A DNA stretch of 64,000 bases from Maylandia zebra (GCF_041146795.1 NC_135178.1:3202344-3266343), one strand, 5' to 3'; counted from the stretch's first letter, positions 45,161 to 57,240 are shown. Program-made: numbers and translations. The notes: generated from the letters alone by a model not told the origin.

Positions 45161-46000
45161 ATTATTCAGTGCAATGGCCTAAGTCACAAAACCTAATCTT
45201 ACTACTGTCTGCTTATTCCCCCAATCAGAGCTTAATTTTCTGCCCCACAATATCATCCTTATTTGTTATTAAAGGAAACACATTTTTAAATGTGATACTT
45301 GGCAATTGTCAAACAGCAGTGAGTGTCAGCTTACTAACTGGTCCCCAAGTGATGATATGGTGTTAAGTTATGAAATTCACAGTGAACTTGAAAGGTGGTG
45401 GGCTTACACCTTCTTTCATGTCCTTGTTGTCTGAAAATTCATGGCCTGATATTTGAATGACTGTGTAAAGAAAAGAAGAAAAGACGCTTTTTAAAACTTG
45501 CTATCATGTTTTAGTTTGAGGAGGAAGCATAAAACATTCAGTGTTACACAATCATTTAAATAGATTTCCTTCAGTGGTGTTATTGATTGTGCTTCGGTCA
45601 ACATATTAGTTGACCTTCTTAGCTGTCTTGGTTCAGGGGTCTTTGCAACACCACACTGAGCATACATCCAATGTGGCAGTGTGATAAATGTGTCACAGTT
45701 TTATTTGTTTAATTCATTAATAATTCTGTTAGCTAGGTAATATTTAAAGACATAATATTACTTGGGTTTACAAATGTTGTTACCTGAAAAGAAAAGAAAA
45801 ACAAAAAGAAAAGAAAAACGTGATTATTTTTCGTCATTGCAACAAATTAATGGAATGAGAGTAACAATACCAGAAATAAGGACTGCTCCCGAAATATTAT
45901 TTAGCTCTTCAGAAGTTCCAAAAATATATTTTTTCTTTTTTTCGATAGCCACATTGCATGTCCATCCATCCATTCGTTTTCTTCCATGATGGTCTCGATA
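45161..46000. other. intergenic, nothing recognised
   Basis: AT-rich; an A/G-rich low-complexity patch lies at about 45787-45820. Confidence 0.4.
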
Positions 46001-46004
46001 AATG

Positions 46005-46212
46005 GTAAATGGACTGGTTCTTTAATAGAGCTTTTCTACTCTACTTGAGCACTCAAAGTAGAGTATTCAAGTAGAGTACCTCACTGACCCATTTACACAA
46101 GCAAGGAGGATAATTAGGCATGCAGACCGGAGACTGGAGCAGCCTGGGACAGAGCCACAGACCTTCCAATTAGTCGATGACCACCTCCTCCACCTCCTGA
46201 GCTACAGCTAAC
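46005..46212 (-). mobile_element. degenerate tRNA-derived SINE
   Basis: Read on the - strand it starts AGCTGTAGCTCAGGAGGTGG (box A-like, 46190-46209) and continues with a body and GGTCTGTGGCTCTGTCCCAG. It ends in the eroded L2-like tail region ccattta near 46005. Same general family as the copies at 26648 and 50764 but older. Confidence 0.55.
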
Positions 46213-46831
46213 CTTAATAATTATAATTATTAAAAAAATTTAACATAAAAATATATTTTAAAGAACAGTAATTGCATTGTTAGTTGTGTCCCCAAAAACA
46301 CGTGCAACCATGTTACCAAACTTATTTAGCCTGGAAAAGGAAGAGAAAAAACAATGAGATGACAAAGAAGAAGTGGCATGATTGGGTCAGGCACTGACTG
46401 AATGTTTCACTGTAACCAAAGCAACCCTGTTACCCATATTGCTAAAAGAAGACACATTCATTTCAAGCCTCCTACCTTTATTTGTCTAACCACATGTATC
46501 CTTGACCTTTACAGTAGATTACATTCCACTGCTATCATCTTCTTCTGAGAAAACACCAGTACTAGCTCTGATTTGCAACCCTGTTACCATACATATACAA
46601 ATATATCTTAAAATGCTATATAATATTAGAATTATAAAAAATGTTTGTGGTCCTGAGTATTTATTAGTAACATGTATGTCATAATCTAAAGTAACAGTAA
46701 TATATCCATTCAGCCATGTTAACGTGTGCAACCACATCAGTCTAATTTTACCCGGTTACCATATCACTTTAATGAAAAAAGCATAAACCTTTTTCTTAGC
46801 TCATAAAGGTTTAATATATTGCCTTTGTATT

Positions 46832-47476
46832 TGTCATGGTCCGTGGTCCTGTGTCTGTGGAATGCGTGATGCTCGGGTAGCCACACCCCCGGGCTGGGCC
46901 ATCACCAGCACACCTGCTCTCCATCCCGGTGATTACACGGAGATCCACTTAATCCGGCGCTGACGGATGCTCCACGCCAGTCCGTAGTCATCCCCACAGT
47001 GGTAACCAGACTTCCACGAAAAGTGTGCATTCTCTCCTGCTTGGAACTTTGTTTAACCTGCCTACTTCTGTCCAGGTTTCTACTCGGCGTCTGCTACCTG
47101 CCTGTCCTCCGGCTCGACTGGATCTCGCGGTGCTCACCTGGCCCACTCGCCATTCCACGGACTTCCTGCCCCCACGGACTGCCACACTTCCCTCCCGAGC
47201 TCCCACGGTTCCGTTCTATCGTAAGGCCCTACTCTAACTCAGTCCTGATATGTTCTCCCCGCTTCCTGGCTCCCTAGTAATCATCTCCCCTTTCTATTGC
47301 AGCCCCCCGCCGTCCCGATCCCGGCTTCCTCGTGTCATTGTTTCCCCGGATTTTTAGTTTCTGTTTTGCTCTCTACTTTCCCCGGGTCGCCTTTCGTTGT
47401 TTTATTAAAGTGTCTTTTTGTTAGCTCGGAGTCTGCGCCTGGATCCTTTCGTGCCCGCGCACCACGGCGCATGACA
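46832..47476 (+). mobile_element. solo LTR with 5-bp target duplication
   Basis: 645 bp starting TGTCATGG and ending GCATGACA (7-bp inverted termini tgtcatg/catgaca), flanked by the exact 5-bp direct repeat gtatt (46827-46831 and 47477-47481). Much more GC-rich than its surroundings. A polyadenylation-like tttattaaag lies near the 3' end (about 47400-47409), fixing the + orientation. No internal region or second LTR is present, so LTR-LTR recombination has removed it. The open frames within it on both strands are not genes. Confidence 0.85.
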
Positions 47477-47481
47477 GTATT

Positions 47482-48280
47482 GGCTTGAATTATTATATGA
47501 GTAGATTTAAAAATAAATACTGGAATACAAAAACATATGACTACTGAAAAGCAGAACAGGTTCATTTTAAAGTTGCTGAAGTGAATGTAATGAAATGATG
47601 TAATCTTTCCATGGGTACTATGTGTACAATTTTAAGGTGAAAACTGAATGCAATCCACGTTAGAATAAGGTTGTAACCAGCGAAGTGCCGTGAGTACTGT
47701 CAGACACACTGTACATTTCCTCCAGTAAAACACTCACTTTCACTTTTGTTGTCAATCATGAGAAGTTCAGCCACTCACACCAGTGAAAGCTCAACTCAGA
47801 TCCACAGACAGGGCATTTTTCTGTCTCCTACAGCTCCACCATATTAACTTCCTTCATGATAAAAATAGTCCGACATAAAGGCAATGATATATGATCTCAG
47901 TCATTCACCTAAATTGGACAAATGAGGCCCACAGGTCTGAGCTGTTAAAAGCCCCCACCCATCTCTTCCATGATAGGACCAATGTGTGTGTGGAGGATGG
48001 AGGTGTATTTTTATGTATAAGGATCTATTTGTGTTATGGCACTATGTGTGTGTGGATGAATATAAACACACGATGACTCTGTTCCATGACCCTCCATAGC
48101 ATTTGTTGGAGCGTCTTTTTAAAAACAGATGTGTGTTTGTTCACCTCATGCTCTGCATGAAAGAGCGAGACAGTGAGAAGGAGCGTTGTTGCATCTGCTT
48201 CTCATTAAAGGGCGCTAATGAACGTGTGTTCCTCCTGGTGGAGTGGGGGAGTTGATGAGGGCCAGCCCTTTCTCAGCTCT
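47482..48280. other. intergenic, nothing recognised
   Basis: No gene or repeat recognised. The stretch 48080-48280 has low repeat content and could belong to the 3' UTR of the candidate exon that follows on the - strand. Confidence 0.35.
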
Positions 48281-48290
48281 CCCGTTTGTC

Positions 48291-48401
48291 TCAAGACAAA
48301 CAGGGGAGCTCGATCCCCAGACATTCATCTGACAGCATCTTGCCGGTTCCTTCTTTAATGATGAGGGTGATGCCCAGTGGCAGGCACAACTGTGACTGTA
48401 C
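48291..48401 (-). CDS. candidate terminal coding exon, gene unidentified
   Basis: On the - strand a strong acceptor (ttatttttatttccag) is followed in phase 0 by 36 sense codons and TGA. The predicted C-terminus begins VQSQLCLPLGITLIIKEG and ends GIELPCLS. Codon third positions are varied and GC-biased as in real exons, unlike the flanking AT-rich DNA. No partner exon was found upstream within the window, and I do not recognise the protein. Alternatives are a conserved non-coding element or a processed fragment. Confidence 0.35.
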   Translation of the reverse strand, partial: VQSQLCLPLGITLIIKEGTGKMLSDECLGIELPCLS

Positions 48402-48589
48402 CTGGAAATAAAAATAAGTCATGTTACACAGAGTACCTGAGATAGTACAGTGTTTATATTTATATGTAAGAGCTTTTGAATAACACAAATTCACCAGTTT
48501 CCTAAAGTCATTTGGTGCCTTTTTAAATATTATTGTTATTTTTCTTTTAGTTCATGTACTTGTGTACACGTAAATGTGCAAGGATCAAC

Positions 48590-49330
48590 TGCAAAAAATC
48601 AAGTTTTGCAGGTGTTGCTTTAGAAAAGTAATGTATTTTGCATTTTAAAAAATTAACAAGTACTGCATTATGGTAAATATTTTCTCTGTGAAGAAAGTAA
48701 TAAATTACATGCTTTGTTGCATTACACCAGCGAAAATATGGCGTGAGACATGCCATTACATAACTAACAGTTGACAATACACTACAAACCCTGGGCTCCT
48801 CATTTTTTCACTAGTGTTGCATTTGGATAGGGTCAGTGATGATACCTGGACCCTACAGAGGTTGCACAGGTAGTCCTTCCAAAGACCTTACAGAGAAACT
48901 CAATCATATGACCCCCTAAGAGGAAGCACTTTGGCGACAGTGGGAAGGAAAAACTCCCTTTTATCAGGAAGAAACCTCCAGCAGAACCAGGCTCAGGGAG
49001 GGGCGGGGCCATCTGCTGTGATTGGTTGGGGGTGAGGGGAGGGAGACAAGACAAATCCAATACAGCATCATCTTTGCTTTGGGCCGTCAGCTACTAAGAG
49101 AAAGATCTTAGAGATGAGTGTCCTCGTTAGGGATTTGTGTTGGTGTGTGGGGCTGTAGCCTCAGGTTTATGTTGTTAGATGGTGATTATGAGACCATGTA
49201 TTTTAGCTATTTTACAGAGTAACATGAAAGGAATGTAACAAGTAGTATAGCAAATTACTTTTTCCTGGGAATAATTAAGTAATGTACTGCATTGCTTTTA
49301 AGAAAACTGTAATGTGTAATAGTTAAAAAC
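48590..49330. repeat. eroded hAT-like repeat with family A copy 3 inside
   Basis: Outer parts (48610-48800 and 49205-49330) are rich in phrases like aagtaatg...attac and aagtaatgtactgcatt, typical of non-autonomous hAT interiors in fish. The middle (about 48840-49050) is a third copy of dispersed repeat A, with ggaaggaaaaactcccttt, caggaagaaacctcc and a ctgtgattggttggggg segment. Confidence 0.45.
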
Positions 49331-50390
49331 CTCAACAAACATACATAAATGTTTGACCCCAAGCATGCAATTAATTTGCATGAATGCAATTTCTTTATTG
49401 CTGCTTAGCAAAGGCAGTTATTCTCAAAACGGTGCAAAAGAGAATCCAATGACAATCGATAAGAGAGTCGATAAGCAATATTGATAATTGCTAAATTCTT
49501 ATCAGTTCCCATCCCACATGAGGAGCCTGCTGTATCATTTTTTCACTTTGTTTTTGGGCTTTCTTTGAATTCAGCTCTCTGTAGGTTGATCATTTTCATT
49601 TCCATTAAACACTGCAGTATCCTTTCATTCCTAACACATTACGCAGTTTGTATCCAACATGATTTATCTCCCACTGAGATCTGATGGGTTTTTCGAGTGT
49701 GTTCCTTTCATTTTTTTGAGCATTAACACACCAGTCCAAACAGCACTTCACAGATAATGTGGTTGCTCTCTTGATTCTACTCTAACACAGGTATAGGTAA
49801 ACATGGAGGCTAAGGAGCTACCAGCCTGACTACTCATCACCGCTTTTGTTACTTACTGAAAACTGGCCAATCAAAATCAATTAAATTGTATCAAAGTGAG
49901 CACAATCCTTCTTCTTTCATCTTTGTTCTCTCATAAAGTTTCATGTCTGTCTGAATCTAGCCTTTAAAATTGCCGACATCTTGTAGCAGCAATTGGCAGT
50001 TATCAGTGGAAGCAGGATTAACTTGGCTTCACTGTGTGTCTCATTAACAATGGCTCGAGCTTTTCACGTTCAGCCCACCAGCTTTTTCTGCGTGTTTTCA
50101 CAGACGCATTGACGTGAACTTGATGTGAGACTAGCGTGAAAGACAATCTGCTGCTGGCTCTGATTTCACTGCTCTGAGATCAGATACAAGCTCTGCTTTG
50201 CATGCAATCACATCTGACTTTAACAAGGAGCTTCTCGGATTTTTCCTTCTCCACAACTCTTCACTATCAACTAACAGTAAATATTTTGATGATAACTAGA
50301 CAAGTCACAATATTTTACAATTCTTCAGCCAATTGGTCCAAAATTGCAGAAAGATGTCCAGAAGGGTCCATGAGGGCGTCGGCTTATATC
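49331..50390. other. intergenic, nothing recognised
   Basis: No gene or repeat recognised. A LINE-tail-like phrase agaatcagaaagactttatt lies at 50391-50410 just beyond. Confidence 0.4.
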
Positions 50391-50440
50391 AGAATCAGAA
50401 AGACTTTATTTATCCCCAAGAATAAAAGACAGGCAGCCCA
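50391..50440 (+). repeat. LINE 3'-tail-like motif
   Basis: atcagaatcagaaagacttt followed by atttatcccc is the signature start/end phrase of an abundant fish repeat. Related wording occurs at 54291-54337. Confidence 0.45.
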
Positions 50441-50559
50441 AAATGTTGTGTTTTAATCCAGTTTGTCTTGTTAAATAGTGGAGGATTTCTTTTTCTCTTT
50501 ACTTACCTTCCTGTGAAGCCGCTGGTCTTGATATGTCTGATTTACTTGTGCCAGCATTA

Positions 50560-50700
50560 ATGCATACATTACTTGCTACTTTAAAAAAAATAATGCTTTG
50601 TGTTACTTAATACTTCTGGGATAAGTAGTTTATTAGATTACTCAAGGCATTATTTATGTGTTACTCTATGACTTGGACTGAGATGCTGTTTAACATTTGG
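50560..50700. repeat. hAT-like subterminal fragment
   Basis: Contains acattacttgctactttaaa and agtagtttattagattactc, similar in style to the interiors of fish hAT MITEs. Short and without termini. Confidence 0.35.
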
Positions 50701-50763
50701 TTCAGGCCCCGGTGCCAAACACATCCCTTTGAGAAGACACACAGGAGCTTTCTTTTAAATGCA

Positions 50764-51000
50764 TGGTAAATTTACAGCTCCTTATATCGTGTTTTTCTTC
50801 TCTCTCTGAGCACTCAAAGGGCCTCATTCCCAAATTCATACAAGCATTTTTCTACTACTAGGTGCTTTTTATTTCACATCTCCAATGATTGAGAAACAAC
50901 TTGGGGTTCGGAATCTTGAGACGGGTGCAGCCAAGGATCAAACCACCAACCTTCTGGTTGAGATGGGCAGCTCTACCTCCTGAGCTAAAGCCCGCCACTA
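50764..51000 (-). mobile_element. tRNA-derived SINE, degenerate
   Basis: On the - strand: GGCGGGCTTTAGCTCAGGAG (head with box A, 50977-50996), box B-like GGTTTGATCC (50935-50944), then a body with GTGAAATAAAAAGCACC. The tail region about gagcactcaaaggg keeps traces of the L2-like AAAGCGCTTTGAGTG end. Confidence 0.65.
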
Positions 51001-53940
51001 ATGTCTGTTTAAATATAAACACAAGACAGCAAAGTTAAAGAAGATATGAAGGTTAGAGTCTGCAGTCCAGACTGCTAATCACTTGTTCTGCTGAAGATCA
51101 GGCTCTGGCTTCTCTCCTCACGGTGTCATACACTCAGCTTCTACATCACTCCAGGTAACACTGTCATGCTACCAATGGTTGTATCTGTACTGGAGTGAGA
51201 TTTTCCTTTAAAGATAACAATGAAAGAAAGATGAAAGCGTTTGAAAACTCATTTTATATGCAGAGAATTTGCTTTTTATTTCTCCTGAAGAGTAATGGGG
51301 AGTTAAAATAATTTCTTCTTTTTTTATATTTCAATTGTTCACAGATAATAATGGTGGTTCGTTCCACTGGAACCAAATACTGTATGATGGGAAATAGACT
51401 GCATTTATTTCTGTAGTCTTACATATGAGTGAGGGTGCCTTAAAATTCATTATACAGAATAAGAACAGACATTCAAACAGTGATATATAACACTGTACAT
51501 GTGCTCTGCAGACCAGAAAAGTCCAATGGTTCTGCGTCATATCACACAGTGAAGAAATGACTTTGTTTATTAAGCACTTTTAGAGAAATGTTACAATGTG
51601 TCACACAAGTAGGAGCAATAAACCAAAATGAAAAAGTGATAAAACTGTAATGAACAGGTTATAAATCACAGAGAACAGTAATAAAACAAACACATTATAA
51701 AGTGATACTCTGAGCGATTATAGCAATCAATCAAGCACAAAAACAAAGCAGAGGCACGTTTAAACCTGATTTTGCACTAAGATGTTTTGGCAACTTCTTG
51801 GAGGCCGCTTGTCTGTTTAAGTGAGTTCAGTCTGCTTGAGTTCATTATTTATTTGTTAACTTTACAGCAATCCTTAGAATATCAGGAAAACTGCTCAGTA
51901 TTATTGCTGTAAAGTCAAACAGCAGATAAAGTAAATGTACCATTATTATATGTGCAGCCTGTGTACTGATGTTGTGTTTTTATCTATCAGCAGAACACTG
52001 GGGGAGAGGTGAAGTAAGCTGGTGCTTCAACCACTTTGCAAACACCCTTCTCCTCCTGCCCTGCAGCTGTCTGTGAGTCTCTGCGGTGAGAAGGCCTCCC
52101 TCAGGTTTCTCCCACAGCCTGCTAAGGTGGGTATTGATACAACACCCCTGTGAGCTCCCCTAGCACAGGCACTGCTGGCAAAATTCACATCTTGCATAAT
52201 CACTCAGTGAAGTTGGCATCTTTTTAATATGTTGGTGTTGAGCTAATCCTGTCAAACTAGTCTGGTAAGCTAAACCTCTTAATCATCATGATCAGAGTTT
52301 TCTACAGTCATTGTTCTGGATTCACAACCACAGAGAGCCACAGTTCCTTCGGTTCTTTCAAGGCTTTGATTAGTACTTCAGTACTTAACGCAGACACAGA
52401 AATTCATTCGTCATGAGGAGGAGCAGCAAAAAACAGTGACTGACCATCATAGTGAGCGATGGCTATCCAGGATAAATGCACTGATCAGTGTGCTGCCCTG
52501 ACATTAGCGTCAGCTCAGATGTTTGACATACTTTGAGTTTTTTCTCACTCAGTTTGTCTCTCTGTTGGCTTTAAAAGAGGCCCCACTCTGAATCACCACA
52601 CTGCCACTCAGGGACACCAGCGCACTTTAAATTACTCTAAGCCAGACTTCTTTAATGTCTGCTTGGTTAGTTAGCTGCATTGATATGCTGTATGACACAC
52701 TGTTAGTTAGTGCTAAGTAACAGACAAATAAAATGTTACATTTTCACTCACTAAAATTTGAACACAAATTTCTAGAAAGCCGATATTATTTGTTTATTAA
52801 AAATCCTCCAAAAAGGCAGAAACACCAGTCCAGTCACTTGGATTAACACAGGTGAAGGATTCCCAGAAGCATTCTTTAGGGCTGGAAAATGAAGTAGAAA
52901 AATAAGGAGGAGAGAACTGAGAAAGCCCAGGTACAAGCTTACAGGCAGATTGAAGTATCTGCAGCTTCTCCCTGTTGCAGGCATTCAATGCTTTTTTCCA
53001 CTTTCAGTGTCTTTGTAGAACAATGTAGCTGGGACACCAGAGGTTGAAAGGCGGGTTACATTTGTTGACTCCATCACATTTATCTGTCTTTGTGAGTCTA
53101 GCTCTGAAAACACCATTCCTCAACCGTGTCCAACGGTGACAGCTATGGGTAATGACAGTCAAACGCTTGCTTGCTCTTCATTTACTCCGAGCTGGTAGTG
53201 TAACAGTTCGCTCAGAACTCTTAAGTGCTTGTTAATTTAATATGCAAATAAGGCTCTTGTCAATCTGAATGCATTTTAATGAAACGGCTTCTGCTTCCAT
53301 GGGCGGCGGCTGCTACTGGTTGCAGTGGAGGATGTAAAATGGCCAGGGGCAGGTTGAGCAGAGAGTACAGGGGAGGTATAACTGAAGGATAGTAGAAAGA
53401 CACCGAGCTAGCTGGTGTTTTAGGGGCAGAGCCCAGACGACACATTGATGGCCACATGACACTTGACATGCATTGACGGCTGGCTGCAACACTTGCAGAC
53501 GATGCAGACGTCACCTCGGCACTGGACCTCTGCGATCTGTGTTATCCAGAGCTTCAAAACAGAATCCCGGGTTTTGAAAGGCGCAAACTCTTCATCAAGC
53601 AGCATCGGCACAATCACGATGAAATGCATGCCACCCTCTAAACACATCTGTCTGTTTAGGACAGAACTTAGCTCAACCTTTGCCTACATATGGTTGGTGC
53701 AGTGTGCTGAAATTGAGGTGAGCGTGTTATTGGGAAGGTGGTGGGGGTGGATTACAGGCGGTGTTAAGTCAAGCAGGAACCCTCAATGTTGCTAATTTAT
53801 TTACAGATTTAATTAGATGGATAGAGCCCTCACAGATATAAGAAAGAGAGGAGAGATGTTGCCAGCGTTACAGCACTTTAATTATGGTAGCAGGCTCCTG
53901 ATCCCTGCGCTCTGCTGTCTAGGGAGCCAGTTAATTAAAA
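51001..53940. other. intergenic; one exon-like patch on the - strand near 53.5 kb
   Basis: No gene assembled. On the - strand about 53500-53650 contains an open stretch (around MHFIVIVPMLLDEEF then KLWITQIAE) preceded by a cctaaacag acceptor-like string. It has no family resemblance that I recognise and is not called. Confidence 0.35.
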
Positions 53941-54090
53941 TCCTCATTATTTTACTTTTAATTAGTTCCCCCCTCTTTTGTTTCCTTTCACCATATGGCC
54001 GTGTTCCGTGGTCAAATTAAGGTAATTGAGCTAATTAAGCCAATCACTTTAATTATTCAAAGCGTTCCGATTGGCCAGGAGAACTTTTCT
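53935..54090. promoter_or_regulatory. candidate conserved non-coding element, TAATTA-rich
   Basis: Dense homeodomain-type cores (ttaattaaaatcc, tttaattagttc, gaggtaattg-like ggtaattgagctaattaagc, tttaattattc) mixed with ccaatc and gattggcc. There are no repeats or coding frame. This texture is typical of deeply conserved enhancers next to developmental genes such as lmo4. Conservation itself is not demonstrable here. Confidence 0.35.
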
Positions 54091-54290
54091 CCCTCTCCCC
54101 TTCCTGACATTCCTGAATGAGGCTCGGAGTTGTAAAGTCCCTCTCTGTCATTACGCCCCTCTACTCCCCTGCTGTAGGCAGTGAGTTATGACTGGAACAT
54201 GCCTCGCTTCCTACATGTTTCAGCTCTGTCTCGTGTTTTGCTCTAGTACAATGGCAAGGTTTGCAGCACTGGAGCCCTTAGTGAGTTCAG

Positions 54291-54337
54291 AATCAGAATC
54301 AGAATCAGAATACTTTATTCTGATTCTGATTCTGATT
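54291..54337. repeat. 21-bp perfect inverted repeat of (TCAGAA)n
   Basis: Left arm 54291-54311 and right arm 54317-54337 are exact reverse complements of tandem AATCAG hexamers with a 5-nt loop (acttt). Probably two opposed tails of the repeat seen at 50391. Confidence 0.85.
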
Positions 54338-54964
54338 TATTCTTTATTCAGAAATCACATTCAGCACACTATGGTTATGATAAATTAGGTGTGTGTTGGA
54401 AAATGTTGTAGCTGGCTCTAAACAGTCGTGTAGCTCTTCGGGATTTGGAAGCTACCATAAATAGCTTTGGCAGGCCGGCGAGCTTTCAGTTGGATTGCGA
54501 GCAAAGCTAAATGCCGTAGAGATCTTTAAGCACACCAACATTCAACGTTTTACATGCTTGGGTTCTGACAACAGTGAAACCAGATGGCGTTTTTACAGCA
54601 AACATACCTGTGTTGAGCTCAGTGCCTCAGGGTGGACAAGACCTGTCTATCAGCATTCACCAAGCACACTCCGCACACACTGAAGCTCACTTGAATCATT
54701 CATATTGAGGATCTGATTTCCAACTCGTCATGTACTTGGTCTGAATCCCTTGCTGTATTTTAAAATACGAGGCTCCCTGTTGCCATCATTTTTAACAAGC
54801 ATAGGAGGCTGATGGAATTTATATTCTGAAATAGGCTGTTAATCATGACAGTGGAGGTCAGTTTTATTGCAAATGTATTAAATCCAGCCTTTAATAAGTG
54901 GTTAATGTTGTGAAAGGGTTTATTTTTTATCCAAACGAAGTGTAATTAAGTAGCTTAACACTAG

Positions 54965-55440
54965 CCGTCCCCAACCCCCATGCCACGGACCCATCCCGGT
55001 CCCGAGTCGTTTGGTACCAGGCCGCGAGAGTTGAGGCTCAGGTGTGAATTTACGTTTTTCAAGGTTTTTATCGTTATTTTTTTAATCGTTTTAATCGTTC
55101 ACTCGGTTTTCCTGGGTCTTTTCCGTGTGTTATGAATAAATCTTCTTTTTTTGGTACCAGTACTGGTTTTATTTTGTTGACCTTAAAGGCCGGTCCGTGA
55201 AAATATTGTCGGAACAAATATTGTACTAAAGGACACCTGAAAACAAAAATGACAATCTCATTAAACCAGAATAAGTAAACTACTCAGCAGAAAAGTAAAC
55301 CCGAGATTTCTGTTAGCAAGTAATAATCACGTGTAAAGGAACTGAAGGAACTGCGTTGCTGTTTGTTAACCTATCAGGCTCCTGTTCTGCACGACCAGCT
55401 CACAGTTTGCATTTTCACGGACCGGCCTTTAAGGTGTGAC
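54965..55440. mobile_element. hAT-Charlie-like non-autonomous remnant
   Basis: The left part ccgtccccaacccccatgcc then tggtaccaggccgcgagag matches the widespread hAT-Charlie terminal phrase. Inverted pieces aaaggccggtccgtgaaaat (55187-55206) and attttcacggaccggccttt (55413-55432) lie 206 bp apart. No transposase frame. Confidence 0.6.
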
Positions 55441-56800
55441 AGACACTTGCTTTTCAGATAAACATTAAAATGTTCCTTTGGGATGGGCTAACCTTGAACT
55501 ATTCCTTAGTTATGCTGCTGTAGACGGGGGCTTGCTGGGGAATTTCCCATGATGCACTGAGCGCTTCTTCACTTGTTTTTACAATATAAATAAAATTGAA
55601 TCAAAATAAATAGTAAATATTTCAGAACAAATGAAATATTTCCTGTTAACAGGAAGTGAACCAGGCTTTTTTTCTAGTGTTTGTTCATAGGTGATTGCTG
55701 GAGAGTTGTCTTGCTAATATTTCTAAGGATTTACCTTTCACTATGAAGCACCTTGTGATAACTGTTAACCCTACGGGGTGCTGCTGTAGCCTCTCATATT
55801 TTTACGGTAATGCAGAGGCATTCGCTGTGCATCCATAATCTTATGTTAGAGCGGTATAATACCACTTAATACACAGAAAAATCACATTTTCATACAAGTA
55901 AAATATGAAAAAGGTTAGTCACAAAATGACACAAACTGCTGATACTGCACTGTGATAAGAAAAGCAGCACTGTCACTTATAGTACCAGTTTAAAATGTAA
56001 AAATTTCACTTTAATTTGATTTAAATCAGTTTTTTATTTTTCATACATCAATTCACAACAACAGTCGCCTGAATGAGCAAGTACTTGGCAACAGTGGGAA
56101 GAAAAACTCCCTTTTAACAGGAAGAAATCTCGATTAGAACCAGGCTGAAAATATTTTCTGACCTACTCGAGTAAAATCTAACAAGGAAGATGCAGTTGGT
56201 GTTCTTAGTTTTAGTCTTAGGTTAAGGGATACTGCAGGTTCGAAGCAACGTTGCTAGGAGTGGCTGGAGAATAATGAAATTGTGTCATGTTACCAAAGCA
56301 TGTCTTTAAACTGAAATGTCACAGATTCCAGTTTATAATGCATCACCTGTACATGATAGACTCTGGAAAAGAATTAGCAGCGTTGACACTTGCAGGAATG
56401 CATTGCTGCCAGTTCTGTAGTTTGGGGTGATAGTTGACACTGCAAATGTAACCGGGGATACTCAACTTAAAAGCACAAAAGTAACGAGCACTTAGATTTA
56501 TTATTGAAATGTATACTCAAAGCTTTTTTTGGTTGCTTGTTTGGGGGTTGGCTCTGGTGCTCACACTCTAGGTCACATCTGGTGACACATTACAGAGTTG
56601 AAAAACAACTCCAGCATATTGTCTGGTTCCAAATACTTCACATACACAGGCACACTCGTGAGAAAGTGCTTCTGGCTGACAGACTGACAAATCAGCATCA
56701 AGGGGGGTGGCCATTTTTGATTTGTCACAGGAGTATCTGGGCAAGGAGGAGGCATCTCCTGTCCTTCTCATCATAAGCATGTAAAAATATCTTGGCATCT
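55441..56800. other. intergenic with family A repeat copy 4
   Basis: At about 56060-56160 the core gggaagaaaaactcccttttaacaggaagaaat appears, a fourth copy of dispersed repeat A (others at 16740, 17490, 48840). No gene seen. Confidence 0.45.
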
Positions 56801-56849
56801 TCTTGTGTCTTCACACAGTGTGAGGTGGAGGAGCTCAGGCAATTACACT

Positions 56850-57240
56850 CATCTGCATGTGTTAATATGATTAATTAGCAGGAATAAACACTTTCCTATG
56901 ACACAAGCTACACGGTGAGCCACACACCTGCAGAAGCTCTGATAAAAGACAACGCCTCATGGCAAAGTGCCTTTTCATGAGACCCGCTAATTGGCATCTG
57001 AAAACGTTCCGGCTAATTAGGAAAAGGCAGATGAGGCTTGATTAGTTTGAATGCAAAGTGTAACTTGTGGTGTGGTGGGACTCGGGAATGTGCCAAGGTT
57101 TTATTTCTTCACCATCACGATACAAAGATAATTGTAATTGTGATCATTTGCATACGTTAATGAATTTGCGTGACGCTTCTTGATCAGACGTGGAATAAAT
57201 AATTGATGCGGTATCAGCACCTAGCATGACAAGTGGGACG
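56850..57240. promoter_or_regulatory. candidate conserved non-coding elements downstream of lmo4
   Basis: Repeat-free, balanced-composition DNA with many homeodomain/POU-like cores: gattaattagcagg (56869), cgctaattggcatc, ggctaattagg (57010s), gataattgtaattg, atttgcata (57147), gttaatgaatttgcg and aataattgatgcgg. Such mixtures with no coding potential characterise vertebrate developmental enhancers. Its location 1.5-2 kb beyond the lmo4 stop codon fits regulation of that gene. This is inference without alignment. Confidence 0.4.

Noticed and set aside
46988..47277. Overlapping frames of 70-92 codons at 47.0-47.3 kb
   Set aside because: They lie within a solo LTR defined by a 5-bp target duplication; low-complexity Pro/Ser translation.
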